A DNA stretch of 64,000 nt, taken from NCBI RefSeq assembly GCF_014201145.1, contig NZ_JACHDP010000001.1, positions 4,154,001-4,218,000 on the forward strand. Reading direction: 5' to 3'. The stretch comes from Micromonospora parathelypteridis. Lineage in GTDB: Bacteria; Actinomycetota; Actinomycetes; Mycobacteriales; Micromonosporaceae. The notes under the pieces were generated by a model. It saw nothing but the letters and a program-made list of their open reading frames with translations. It searched no databases and had not been told where the DNA came from. Of the stretch, positions 24,564-32,444 are shown piece after piece (within the stretch, counting starts at the first letter, position 1; every line of letters starts with the position of its first letter). The translations under genes were made by a program, and so were the position numbers.

Positions 24564-24892
24564 CCGACGGGCAGCTCTGGCTCGATCCGTCCCGCGCCCG
24601 CCGGGGCGGCGCCGACCTGGCACTGGCCGGCGAGGCGGTGACGGCCCGTCGAGCGGCGGAAGGCGGTGCGATCGAGGCCGCCAGCGGGGCTCGGCCCTGG
24701 GGTCGCGACGACATCGGCGCCGCGTTCGACCGCAACTACCGCGGGTTCGAGCAGACCGTGCTGCGGGCCTGGGCGGGTGTCGGGCACCGGCTCACCGAGT
24801 TGGGCAGCGACGTTGTCCAAGCGGTCGACGCGAGCGTGCAGACCGACGGGGCCAGCGCCGCCCGGTTCGGCCGGGCCGCCGACCAACGCTGA
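24560..24892 (+). CDS. WXG100-like small protein of the toxin operon
   Basis: This 110-residue protein has the size and helical make-up of an ESX/WXG100-type substrate or partner: helix 1 with [17 protein letters not shown], a turn with [16 protein letters not shown] in place of the WxG motif, and helix 2 with [25 protein letters not shown]. The canonical W-x-G is not exact. Position between a YbaB-like gene and a large toxin with a WXG-type N-terminus supports a role in type VII export of that toxin. It starts inside the stop of the previous gene and ends 15 nt before the toxin. Confidence 0.75.
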   Translation: MTDGQLWLDPSRARRGGADLALAGEAVTARRAAEGGAIEAASGARPWGRDDIGAAFDRNYRGFEQTVLRAWAGVGHRLTELGSDVVQAVDASVQTDGASAARFGRAADQR

Positions 24893-24907
24893 CGGCTGGC
24901 GACTTCG

Positions 24908-27900
24908 ATGAGCGTGCTGCCGAGCCCGATTCCACACCCACTGGACTACGCGCCCTGGGACGTGCCGGGCTGGATCTACGAGGCCCTCGACTGGGTGGTC
25001 GGCGTGCAGTGGCCAGAGGGCAACGAGCGGGCCGTCTGGGACGTCGCCGACCAGTGGTACGGGGTTGCCGCCGTCCTCGCTGGTCCGCACACCGATGCCG
25101 CCGCCGCAGCCATCGAGGTGCACAGCGGGTACGGCGGTGTAGGGGCAGTCGACGCGGCGTTCGAGGCTGCCTGGCGGAGGATCGCCGAGGGTGCCGACGC
25201 TCCGCTGCCCGTGCTGCTCGCCGTCACCGCCGACCTTGGCCGGCTGGTCGAGGAGTGCGGCTGTGACATCGAGGGCGCCAAGCTGGAAGTCTGGATCGAG
25301 CTGGGCATCCTGGTCATCGAGCTGCTCTCGGTGGCGGTGGCGGCGATACTCACCGCTGGTGCCGCAACCCCCGCCGCCGGCGCGGCGATCACCGCGACCC
25401 GGCTGCTGGTTCAACAGATCTTCAAACGGTTGATGGGCCAACTGGCCAGCAAATCCCTCAAACACGGGCTCAAGGAGGCCGGCGAGCGGGCGGCCAAGGA
25501 GGTTGCCCAGGGTGGCGTGCGTGGGTTCACCAAGCGGGCCGCCCGTGAAGGGCTGGAGGAAGCCACCGAGGAGGCCGGGGTCACCCTGGCGACCCAGGCG
25601 TACCAGAACTCCACCGGGCGGGCCCACGGCCTGGACCTGACCGACCTCGGCGCGTCGGCGGTCGGCGGGCTGGCCGGCGGGGCGGTGGCACCGCTCGCCG
25701 GCCTGGGTCGGCACGCGACCGGACGGGCCGCGCGCGTCGGGGAGCACCTGGGGCGGGAGATGACCGGCGAGGTGCTCGCCGACAGCGCTGCCAGCCTGGC
25801 CACCGGACAGGGCCTGACCTCGATGGAGGACGTGGCGCGCGCCGCGGCCTCCGGGGCCACCGGTTCGGCGACCGGCCAGACCGACCACGCGCTCCGCGCC
25901 CGGCTCGACGCGCAGGCCAATGCCCTCGCCGGGGCCTCACTCGCCGGCCCGTCTCTCCCGTTCGAAGCGCCCGCCGTGGGTGGCCCGTCTTCCGGGGCAT
26001 CCGCTTCGGCGGGGGCCGCGTTCGCGGCCGGCTCGCAGCCGGTCGGGACTGGTGGGGTGGTTCCGTCCTCGGGCGTTCCGGTGCAGGCGACGGCCGACGT
26101 CGCGGCGCCGCCGCCCGCTCACGGGGCGCCGGTACCCGCCGTTACGCAGGCGTACTCGGGCGTGGAGCTGTCGTCGCGGGCCGAGCTTCCGCCCTCCACG
26201 GCTGTCGATGTGAACGCGTCGTCGCCGGTCGATGGTGCGTCCAGACTGGACACGGCTGACCGTTCGGTGCGCTCGCCGGAGGTGATGCCGACGGCGGAGG
26301 GGCCTCTGGCGGAGAGGGCGGGCACCCCGGTCGCGGCCGACCCCGCGCTGTCGTCGTCGCAGCCTGATCCGAGGCTCTCGTCGGCGGCGGCCGATCCGAG
26401 TATGTCGTCGGTGGCCGCTGACCCGCGGCTTTCGTCGGTGGCTGCTGATCCGAGGCTTTCGTCGGTGGCCGCGCCGGCACCCGTGGTTGGGTCCATTGAA
26501 CCGGCCACCGGTGTTGCGCCGGGCCACCTCAGCAACTCGCAGCACGCCACCGCCTCCGGCCCGGTCGCCTGGTCTCCGTCGACCGGCACCGGCCCGACAA
26601 CGCCTGTCACCTTCGCTGCCCCGACCACCACCAACAGCCCGCCGCCGGTCAGCACCACCCCACCGGTCGTGGGCCGATTCGCCGTACCCTCGCGCATCCC
26701 GACGCGGGAGGTGCTCGCACCTCCCCATCCGGCTCGGGGGCGAGCGTCGATCCCCGTCGACGTGGCGGCGTTCGGCGACACGTCGGTGTCCGCGACCGAG
26801 ACCAACGCCGCGTACGCGGCGCAGTGGGCCGCCGAAGCCGAAGCCGCCGAGCGGCGGCGTTACCAGGGCCACTACGAATCGCAGCGGACCGGGTTCGAGC
26901 ACAACCGCCGGCAGGCAGAAGCCACCCGACTACGCGCCCGGGCCGCCGAGCACGATCGCAGGGCCATCGAGTACGCCACCTACGCCCGACAACTGCACCA
27001 AGCCGGTCACCGACACTGGGCCGACGGGTGGCAGCGGGCCGCGAACGATGAGACACGCGCGTACGCCCAGTGGCGTGACCTGGCAGACGCGGTGCTGGCC
27101 GGCACCACTGCGCCCGCGGTCGTGGACATCGGCGCCGCCGTCTTCGAGCACGCCAACAGGGATGTGGGCGCGCTCGCACTCGGCGCGGTGGAGACCACCG
27201 GCCCGTCCCGGCTCACCGGCGACGACGTACCCCCGCCGATCGACGACTCCCGGCCGTACGGACAGCCCGGAGGACTGCGTCCACCACTAGCCCTGCACCA
27301 GGTCGACGTCGAACGCCAGATGCCCCGCGACCCGGACGGCGCCGTCACCCGCACCGCCGACCCCCGACAGGGCACCTGGTTCCGGCTCCTGAACGACGGA
27401 GGTCCCCGAGCCGACGCCACCCGAGGCATCAACTGCCTCGACTGCACACTGTCGATGTTCGAGACGTGGGTGCACGGGCGGCCCCGGGTGTCGGCACCGC
27501 GCACCTTCGACGGCTACCTGGACGGCGACATTCGCCGCCCGATCCGTGGCGAGGCGGGCGGCCCGGGCCGGGTCGAGGACGTGACCGGCGGACGCTTCCA
27601 GCAACTCCTCGCCCCGTCGTCCGGGGAACGTCCGCACGCCGAGCAGGCCCGGCAGGTCGCCGACCGGGGCTACCGCAACCTGCACGACCAACTCCTGCTG
27701 GGAGGCCACGGCAGCTACGCGTTCCTGGTCACCGAGTCGCCACACGGCGGTTCACACGCCTGGGTGGCGCTCAACCAGAACGGCACGGTGCTCTACGTCG
27801 ACCCGCAGAACAGCCTGATCCGGGACCGACCCCTGTACCCCGACGTGGTCGGCATCGACGCGCTGCTGCTGAGCGGAGACGGCCGGCCGATGCCACTCGG

Positions 27901-29242
27901 CGGGCTGCCCCGAGGCCGGTTCAGCGAGCGGCCCGACCTGCCGGAGCACCCGCCGGCGTACGACAACGGCAGCCACGGCGACCCGTACATCAACCGGATG
28001 TACCTGCTGCTGGACGGCCCCGGGTCGGCTTCGCCACCGAAGGGTGGCGAGCCTGTCGACAGGTCATCCGGCACTGCTCCGGGTCAGCGTTCACCAAGTG
28101 ACAGCCCGGCCCGGGTCGTCTCGATGGCCGGCAGCCTGGACGAGATCTTCGCGGCCGGAGTGAGTCCCGCCGAATTCGCAACGGTGGTCGACCCGCCTAC
28201 CCTCCGTCGGCTGGTGTCGGATCTTGACGACGCGTCCGCCCGGGACGTGGTGCGATTGTTCGCCGACGGTCGGGTCCGCGACATGCTCGACGGCGCCCGC
28301 CGGGAACCACCAGCGAACGAGCCGGAACTGGCCGAGCGTCTGGTCCGGCAGTTGGTCCGGCAACCAGACCTGGCGCGCATGATCCTGTCCACGCCCGAAC
28401 TTGCGAACTCGCTGACCGCTCGCCCGTTGACTCTCTATCACCTGAGCGGTCATCAGCAGGCTATCGACGTCCTCGCCGAGGTGCTCGACGACGTCGCCCA
28501 GCAAGAGGCTGTCGAGCGGGAGCCGGCCGACAGGCAAGTACCTCGGCCAGCGCCAACACCCCTCACCGACGAGCAGTTGAGGATCAGCGCCAGCATTCGG
28601 GTGCGTCGGGGGCCGGTCGCACAGGCGGGATTCGACGACCTCCGGCGTGGTGACGAGGCCTACCGGAGGCGCTACCTCGACGATCTCTACGCGGCGGCAG
28701 CCGTGGCGCAGGTGGATCTGAATGAACTTGCGGTGTCCCTGGCACAGGTGCATGGTCATCGTGTTGGAGAGCCCGGCTGGCGTCCTGAGCCAAAGGATCG
28801 ACGCCGAGCCGAGGACAAGGTGAACAAGAATCAGGGTGATGCGTCGAAGTTGCTCGACCTCGCCGCCGCAAAGGTCGAGTTCCGATCACTCGATGATCTC
28901 TACGCCGCGCTCGGGCGAATACGCGATCACCCGGACGTTGTGATCGTGAGTTGCCAGGACCGGTTCATATCTCCCGAGGACAGTGGCTACCGAGATGTGC
29001 AACTCGTACTTCGGACGCGGAACGAGCATCTTGCCGAGTTCCGTCTGCACCTGGCCGCGCTCGACGCGGTAGCGGTCTGGGAGCATGCGCTGTATGAGGT
29101 GCGCCGTGATGTAGATGCCTTGGCTCGAGCCGAGGGTCGGGCCTTGACGAAACGCGAGGGAGCGATCGCAGATGGGATCCTTCGTCGCGAGCAACAGTTG
29201 TTCTGGGAGGCGTTGCAGTCGACCCACGAGGGGGACGTTTGA
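24908..29242 (+). CDS. Polymorphic toxin: WXG-type N-terminus, papain-like domain, C-terminal RelA/SpoT-like domain
   Basis: This 1444-residue protein begins with a WXG100/CpnT-type helical domain (about 1-130), a hydrophobic pair of helices near 137-165 and an Ala/Gly-rich amphipathic region to ~340. A Pro/Ser/Ala linker (about 340-640) holds ADPRLSSVAA repeats, and a charged coiled-coil follows (about 640-740). A papain-like Tox-PL/glutamine-deamidase-type domain occupies about 815-1030 with candidate triad C843 (NCLDC), H950 (GSHAW) and D965 (YVDPQN). The last ~190 residues resemble a RelA/SpoT nucleotidyltransferase: SLDDLYAALGRIRDHPDVVIV, SGYRDVQLVLR (G1360-Y1361-R1362), AEFRLHLAALDAV and EHALYE (H1393). 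Such domains occur in alarmone-synthesising toxins. The GC content falls towards the 3' end. Target and activity are inferred from motifs only. Confidence 0.82.
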   Translation: MSVLPSPIPHPLDYAPWDVPGWIYEALDWVVGVQWPEGNERAVWDVADQWYGVAAVLAGPHTDAAAAAIEVHSGYGGVGAVDAAFEAAWRRIAEGADAPLPVLLAVTADLGRLVEECGCDIEGAKLEVWIELGILVIELLSVAVAAILTAGAATPAAGAAITATRLLVQQIFKRLMGQLASKSLKHGLKEAGERAAKEVAQGGVRGFTKRAAREGLEEATEEAGVTLATQAYQNSTGRAHGLDLTDLGASAVGGLAGGAVAPLAGLGRHATGRAARVGEHLGREMTGEVLADSAASLATGQGLTSMEDVARAAASGATGSATGQTDHALRARLDAQANALAGASLAGPSLPFEAPAVGGPSSGASASAGAAFAAGSQPVGTGGVVPSSGVPVQATADVAAPPPAHGAPVPAVTQAYSGVELSSRAELPPSTAVDVNASSPVDGASRLDTADRSVRSPEVMPTAEGPLAERAGTPVAADPALSSSQPDPRLSSAAADPSMSSVAADPRLSSVAADPRLSSVAAPAPVVGSIEPATGVAPGHLSNSQHATASGPVAWSPSTGTGPTTPVTFAAPTTTNSPPPVSTTPPVVGRFAVPSRIPTREVLAPPHPARGRASIPVDVAAFGDTSVSATETNAAYAAQWAAEAEAAERRRYQGHYESQRTGFEHNRRQAEATRLRARAAEHDRRAIEYATYARQLHQAGHRHWADGWQRAANDETRAYAQWRDLADAVLAGTTAPAVVDIGAAVFEHANRDVGALALGAVETTGPSRLTGDDVPPPIDDSRPYGQPGGLRPPLALHQVDVERQMPRDPDGAVTRTADPRQGTWFRLLNDGGPRADATRGINCLDCTLSMFETWVHGRPRVSAPRTFDGYLDGDIRRPIRGEAGGPGRVEDVTGGRFQQLLAPSSGERPHAEQARQVADRGYRNLHDQLLLGGHGSYAFLVTESPHGGSHAWVALNQNGTVLYVDPQNSLIRDRPLYPDVVGIDALLLSGDGRPMPLGGLPRGRFSERPDLPEHPPAYDNGSHGDPYINRMYLLLDGPGSASPPKGGEPVDRSSGTAPGQRSPSDSPARVVSMAGSLDEIFAAGVSPAEFATVVDPPTLRRLVSDLDDASARDVVRLFADGRVRDMLDGARREPPANEPELAERLVRQLVRQPDLARMILSTPELANSLTARPLTLYHLSGHQQAIDVLAEVLDDVAQQEAVEREPADRQVPRPAPTPLTDEQLRISASIRVRRGPVAQAGFDDLRRGDEAYRRRYLDDLYAAAAVAQVDLNELAVSLAQVHGHRVGEPGWRPEPKDRRRAEDKVNKNQGDASKLLDLAAAKVEFRSLDDLYAALGRIRDHPDVVIVSCQDRFISPEDSGYRDVQLVLRTRNEHLAEFRLHLAALDAVAVWEHALYEVRRDVDALARAEGRALTKREGAIADGILRREQQLFWEALQSTHEGDV

Positions 29243-29679
29243 TGGCCGACATGCCAGGCTTGGTGCTTCCGTCTTACTACCTCTACTACCAGTCGCCGGT
29301 AAAAATCGTGGGAACGCCCGACGGCGGCGCGAGGGTTTGGCGGATTTCCATCGATACTGGGGGATGGCAGGAGAAGAACGACCTCTTTACCGAGATTGTG
29401 TTTGACATCGGGGGAGATGTATTCAGCCGGACGGCGGAGGACTTCGTGCAGGAGGTAGAGGCGTTCCGGGCTCATCACCTCAAGGGTGACGGGCCCATCT
29501 TCGCGCTCTATGACACGGTGCGGGCGATCGAGGATCTGGCAGATGCCGAGGCGCGTCACGAGACGCCAAGCGAGCAGGCCATTATTCGCGGAATCCGGAG
29601 TCGGACATTCGTAATGTTCGAGGAGCAGCTCCGCGCGGCCGGTGATCCTGGCGCGGACCCCGATATAGCCACGGCGTAG
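29242..29679 (+). CDS. Small protein directly after the toxin, candidate immunity protein
   Basis: This 145-residue acidic protein (for example DLADAEARHE and EDFVQEVEAF) has no signal peptide or membrane helix and no family I recognise. Its ATG shares one base with the toxin stop (TGATG), the position of a cognate immunity gene. Codon and base use differ from the surroundings: a hand count of 29281-29460 gives 104 G+C of 180 (58%), well below the roughly 70% of neighbouring genes. The sequence begins with LPSYYLYYQSP and mixes beta-type and helical segments. I propose immunity to the C-terminal toxin domain from position and composition only. Confidence 0.6.
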   Translation: MADMPGLVLPSYYLYYQSPVKIVGTPDGGARVWRISIDTGGWQEKNDLFTEIVFDIGGDVFSRTAEDFVQEVEAFRAHHLKGDGPIFALYDTVRAIEDLADAEARHETPSEQAIIRGIRSRTFVMFEEQLRAAGDPGADPDIATA

Positions 29680-29719
29680 AGCGTTGATCAGGTGCAGACC
29701 CAGGTTGGCGGTGAGTTGG

Positions 29720-30253
29720 GTGAGCCGAGCGCTCTCGTACTACCTGATCTATAGGACCGACCAGAGCACGGCCCCAGCGGGGCTCTTTGTGATCGACCCA
29801 GGCCAAGGTGAGGCGCTTCTGTGGGATCACCGGCGCGGGGCATGGGCGTACGACCCAGGTTTGGTCACACGCTTTCTGGACGACTATCGCAACCTGGACC
29901 GCTATGAGAGTGTCAACCGGATGAGGGCCGAGCAGGTGGCCCAGGCCATCACTGGTGTTCCGGCGCTGCCGGACGAGACGGCCTTTCGCATGATGCTTGC
30001 CGCCGGCGCCGCCGGCTACGAAGCCAGCTTGGCGGATGGTGGTGGCCCGGGTATCACTTCCACCCAGGACCGTCCGGATAGTCCATCCGATCAGGGTGCC
30101 CCGGGCGGTGCCCCTGCCCGTAACGTCCTGGGCGGTGCCTCCAGCCAGTTAGGCATGGGCGGCAGTGCCTCCGGCGGCGGCGCCGATGGCTCTGCCGGCC
30201 GGAGGAGCCGAGCGACCTGGCCCGACGGCGCAGACGGCGTGGGTCGAGCGTGA
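29720..30253 (+). CDS. Hypothetical protein of the toxin locus
   Basis: This protein of about 177 residues has an ordered first half (SYYLIYRTDQSTAPAG, LFVIDPGQGEALLWDH, VTRFLDDYRNLDRYESVNRM) and a Gly/Ser/Pro-rich, probably disordered second half. Its YYLIY start echoes YYLYY in the preceding gene, so the two may be distant paralogues. I do not recognise the family. The GTG at 29720 is a guess; GTG 29711 and TTG 29684 are in frame. Its stop codon is formed by the first three bases of a family A palindromic repeat, so the repeat's insertion may have set the present C-terminus. Second immunity protein or toxin-associated factor are possible roles. Confidence 0.55.
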   Translation: MSRALSYYLIYRTDQSTAPAGLFVIDPGQGEALLWDHRRGAWAYDPGLVTRFLDDYRNLDRYESVNRMRAEQVAQAITGVPALPDETAFRMMLAAGAAGYEASLADGGGPGITSTQDRPDSPSDQGAPGGAPARNVLGGASSQLGMGGSASGGGADGSAGRRSRATWPDGADGVGRA

Positions 30254-30327
30254 TCGACTCCAGTTCGGCGACATTGCGGTATCAGCGGCCGGGGGATAGC
30301 CCCATGTCGGCGATGTCGAGTGGATCA
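30251..30327. repeat. Intergenic palindromic repeat, family A copy 2
   Basis: 77-bp imperfect inverted repeat: the 33-nt left arm starts TGATCGACTCC and ends GCGGTATC; the right arm starts GATAGCCCCATGTCGGCGAT and ends GAGTGGATCA. The first three bases are the stop codon of the upstream gene and its right arm supplies the likely start codon of endonuclease V. Confidence 0.75.
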
Positions 30328-30996
30328 TGGGATGGCTTGACGGAAGAGCAGGCTGTGGTCGTACAGGAGGAGTTGCGGCCGCTGGTCGACCTGGTTGGGC
30401 CGGGGCCGAGCGCGCCGGCGACGGTGGCCGGCCTGGACGTCGCGTACTCCCCGGGGGGTGACCTTCTGGCTGCGGCCGTGACGGTGCTGGATGCCCGGAC
30501 CCTGACGGTGGTGGATTCCGCGGTCGGTGTGGGACGGCCCGCGTTCGGCTATGTGCCGGGGTTGTTCGCCTTCCGGGAGTTGCCCGCGCTGCTCACCGCG
30601 TTAAACCGGCTGACCACGGTTCCGGACCTGCTGGTGTGCGACGGGCACGGGCTGGCGCATCCGCGCCGGTTCGGGCTCGCCTGCCACCTCGGGGTGGTTA
30701 CCGGGTTGCCCGCGATCGGGGTGGGGAAGACTCCGCTGGTCGGGACGTGGGATCCGCCGCCCGTCGAGCGGGGTGCCTGGTCACCGCTGCGCGACGGCGG
30801 TGACGTCGTCGGCCGGGTGTTGCGGACGCGGGACGGGGTGAAGCCGGTCTTCGTGAGCGTCGGCCATCGGATGAGTCTGGCGAACGCGACCGCGCAGGTG
30901 CTCGCGCTCACCCCACGGTTCCGACTGCCGGAGACCACCCGCACCGCCGACCGACTCTGCCGCGACGCCCTCTCCCGCACGGAACACCCCGACTGA
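30304..30996 (+). CDS. nfi: Endonuclease V
   Basis: This enzyme of about 230 residues nicks DNA one phosphodiester 3' of deoxyinosine in deaminated DNA. Family features are the first catalytic Asp in VAGLDVAYSP, the YVPGLFAFRELPALL region with the conserved PxxxFRE, the second acidic site in LLVCDGHGLAHPRRFGLACHLGV, and GLPAIGVGKTPLVG, then VSVGHRMSLANA near the end. The start is uncertain because it lies inside palindromic repeat A2: ATG 30304 has a GGGGG eight bases upstream, while GTG 30250 overlaps the preceding stop but would add 18 residues encoded by the repeat. The conserved part begins near LTEEQAVVVQEEL. It is probably a stand-alone repair gene. Confidence 0.88.
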   Translation: MSAMSSGSWDGLTEEQAVVVQEELRPLVDLVGPGPSAPATVAGLDVAYSPGGDLLAAAVTVLDARTLTVVDSAVGVGRPAFGYVPGLFAFRELPALLTALNRLTTVPDLLVCDGHGLAHPRRFGLACHLGVVTGLPAIGVGKTPLVGTWDPPPVERGAWSPLRDGGDVVGRVLRTRDGVKPVFVSVGHRMSLANATAQVLALTPRFRLPETTRTADRLCRDALSRTEHPD

Positions 30997-31068
30997 CCGC
31001 ACGGACCCCCCGGCTGACCGCGCGGAACGGATCGACCGCGCGGGGATCACCCCGACCGGCCGCACGGA
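30993..31068. repeat. Short direct repeats of a GACCGCRCGG word
   Basis: The word GACCGCACGG or GACCGCGCGG recurs three to four times with 15-25 nt spacing just after the endonuclease V stop. It leads directly into palindrome A3. No gene is seen from 30997 to 31316; that stretch holds these repeats, palindrome A3 and the -10 of the next gene. Confidence 0.4.
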
Positions 31069-31071
31069 GGG

Positions 31072-31147
31072 TGATCGACTCCGGATCGGCGATGTTGGGG
31101 CATCCAAGGACGGGGATAGCCCCACGTCGCCGATGTTGAGTGGATCA
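31072..31147. repeat. Intergenic palindromic repeat, family A copy 3
   Basis: 76-bp imperfect inverted repeat with left arm TGATCGACTCCGGATCGGCG and right arm starting GATAGCCCCACGTCGCCGAT and ending GAGTGGATCA. It is the closest relative of copy 2, only 745 bp away in the same orientation. Confidence 0.75.
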
Positions 31148-31271
31148 TGCTCGGGCGGTGCCGGGGGCGCGGAGAGACCGCCCCAAGAGCAGGTCGGCGG
31201 GCCGGGCCGCAAAGCGTAACGCGGCACACATCTGGGCCGCTCTATGACCGGCAGTGCGGGTGGGCCGGTAG

Positions 31272-31277
31272 TAGCCT
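31272..31277 (+). promoter_or_regulatory. -10-like element for the secreted anchored protein
   Basis: TAGCCT at 31272-31277 lies 40 nt before the ATG at 31317 and would give a ~30-nt leader with a GGCGAGG ribosome binding site. No clear -35 is seen. Confidence 0.35.
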
Positions 31278-31316
31278 GACCCGCGGACCCCACCCGGGGA
31301 GAACGGCGAGGTGATC

Positions 31317-32375
31317 ATGACGGTGCGTCGACGCGCGGCACAGCTCGCGGCGGTCTGCGGTCTGGTGGGCGGCCTGGTGATGCTCGGTGCGTCCCCGGCG
31401 TTGGCCGACGACGACTCGGTCCGGGTGGGTGCGGCCAGCAGCTTCGCCGCCGGCGGATCCCCACAGGGGGTGAACGTCGCGGTGCGTAAGCGCACCGATG
31501 GGTGCGTCCTGCTGCGTACCGCGCTGGGTCTGCGCCTTCGAGATCTGCAGGCGGACCAGGTGAAGGTCGAGGTCAACGCGGGTGGGCGCTGGTTGCCGGT
31601 GGCAGTCTCCGGCGGTGGCGGCAGCGTGGCGACCGCGCAGACGTCCCCGTCGAAGCCGACCCTCTGCAAGGGCAAGGGCATCACGGTGCGGTACCGGGTG
31701 GCGTTCGCCGCCGGCACCCCTGGTGGCGGGCTCGTCGTCACCGGCGCGGGCGTCAGCCTGACGGGTCAGGAGCTGGGCCGGGGCAGCGACACGGCGAAGG
31801 TGACCGGCGCGCGGGTCACGCCGACTCCGACGCCGTCGAAGAAGGCGACGCCGACCCCGACTCCGACCGAGGCGGCGATCGTCGACGAGGTGGTGACTCC
31901 AGCGGCGCTGGGAGGCGTGTCCGGTGCGCCGGACGCCTCGGCAGCCGCTGCGGAATCGTCCGGCGGCAAGTCGCCGGTGATGATCTTCGGCATCGTGCTG
32001 GTGGCGATCGGGTTGCTGCTCATCGTGCTGCTGTTCCGTCGCTCGCGACAGGATCGGAAGCCGTCCGACGAGCCGACCGGCGTCCTTCCGGGCAACCCCG
32101 GCGGCACCACCTACCGCGCCGGCGGTGGGTCACCGGCCGCGCCCGGTCGCCCTGGTCAGGTGTACGGCCAGCAGCCGCCGGCCGCCGGTTGGGGCGCCGT
32201 GCCGACCCCGCGCCCTGCCGCCGGCGGGGTCTACGGTGCCCGGCCAGACGATCCCGGTCCCTCCCCGGAGGCGACGCAGCTCATGCCGGGGGCACCGGGG
32301 ACCCGGCCGCTGCCTGGGGATCCGCCCACCGACGATGGCGGTCACACCGTGATCATGCCTCGGCTCCCCGGCTGA
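31317..32375 (+). CDS. Secreted, C-terminally membrane-anchored protein
   Basis: This 352-residue protein has a Sec signal peptide (AAQLAAVCGLVGGLVMLGASPALADD, likely cut after ALA), an extracellular beta-rich domain at about 30-150 with one Cys pair (GCVLLRT and PTLCKG), and a Thr/Pro linker with PTPTPSKKATPTPTP. A membrane helix (SPVMIFGIVLVAIGLLLIVLLF) precedes a basic stretch and a cytoplasmic Pro/Gly-rich tail ending in TQLMPGAPG. The tail resembles substrates of Ser/Thr kinases or FHA-binding tails in actinomycetes, but this is speculation. I do not recognise the external domain. ATG 31317 is preferred over GTG 31311 because GAGG is then five bases upstream. Confidence 0.75.
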   Translation: MTVRRRAAQLAAVCGLVGGLVMLGASPALADDDSVRVGAASSFAAGGSPQGVNVAVRKRTDGCVLLRTALGLRLRDLQADQVKVEVNAGGRWLPVAVSGGGGSVATAQTSPSKPTLCKGKGITVRYRVAFAAGTPGGGLVVTGAGVSLTGQELGRGSDTAKVTGARVTPTPTPSKKATPTPTPTEAAIVDEVVTPAALGGVSGAPDASAAAAESSGGKSPVMIFGIVLVAIGLLLIVLLFRRSRQDRKPSDEPTGVLPGNPGGTTYRAGGGSPAAPGRPGQVYGQQPPAAGWGAVPTPRPAAGGVYGARPDDPGPSPEATQLMPGAPGTRPLPGDPPTDDGGHTVIMPRLPG

Positions 32376-32444
32376 GCAAGGCGCAAGCCGGACCCTCCGT
32401 TACGCTCAGGCTCGGTGTCTAACTGCGGCCAAGGAGTGGAACAC

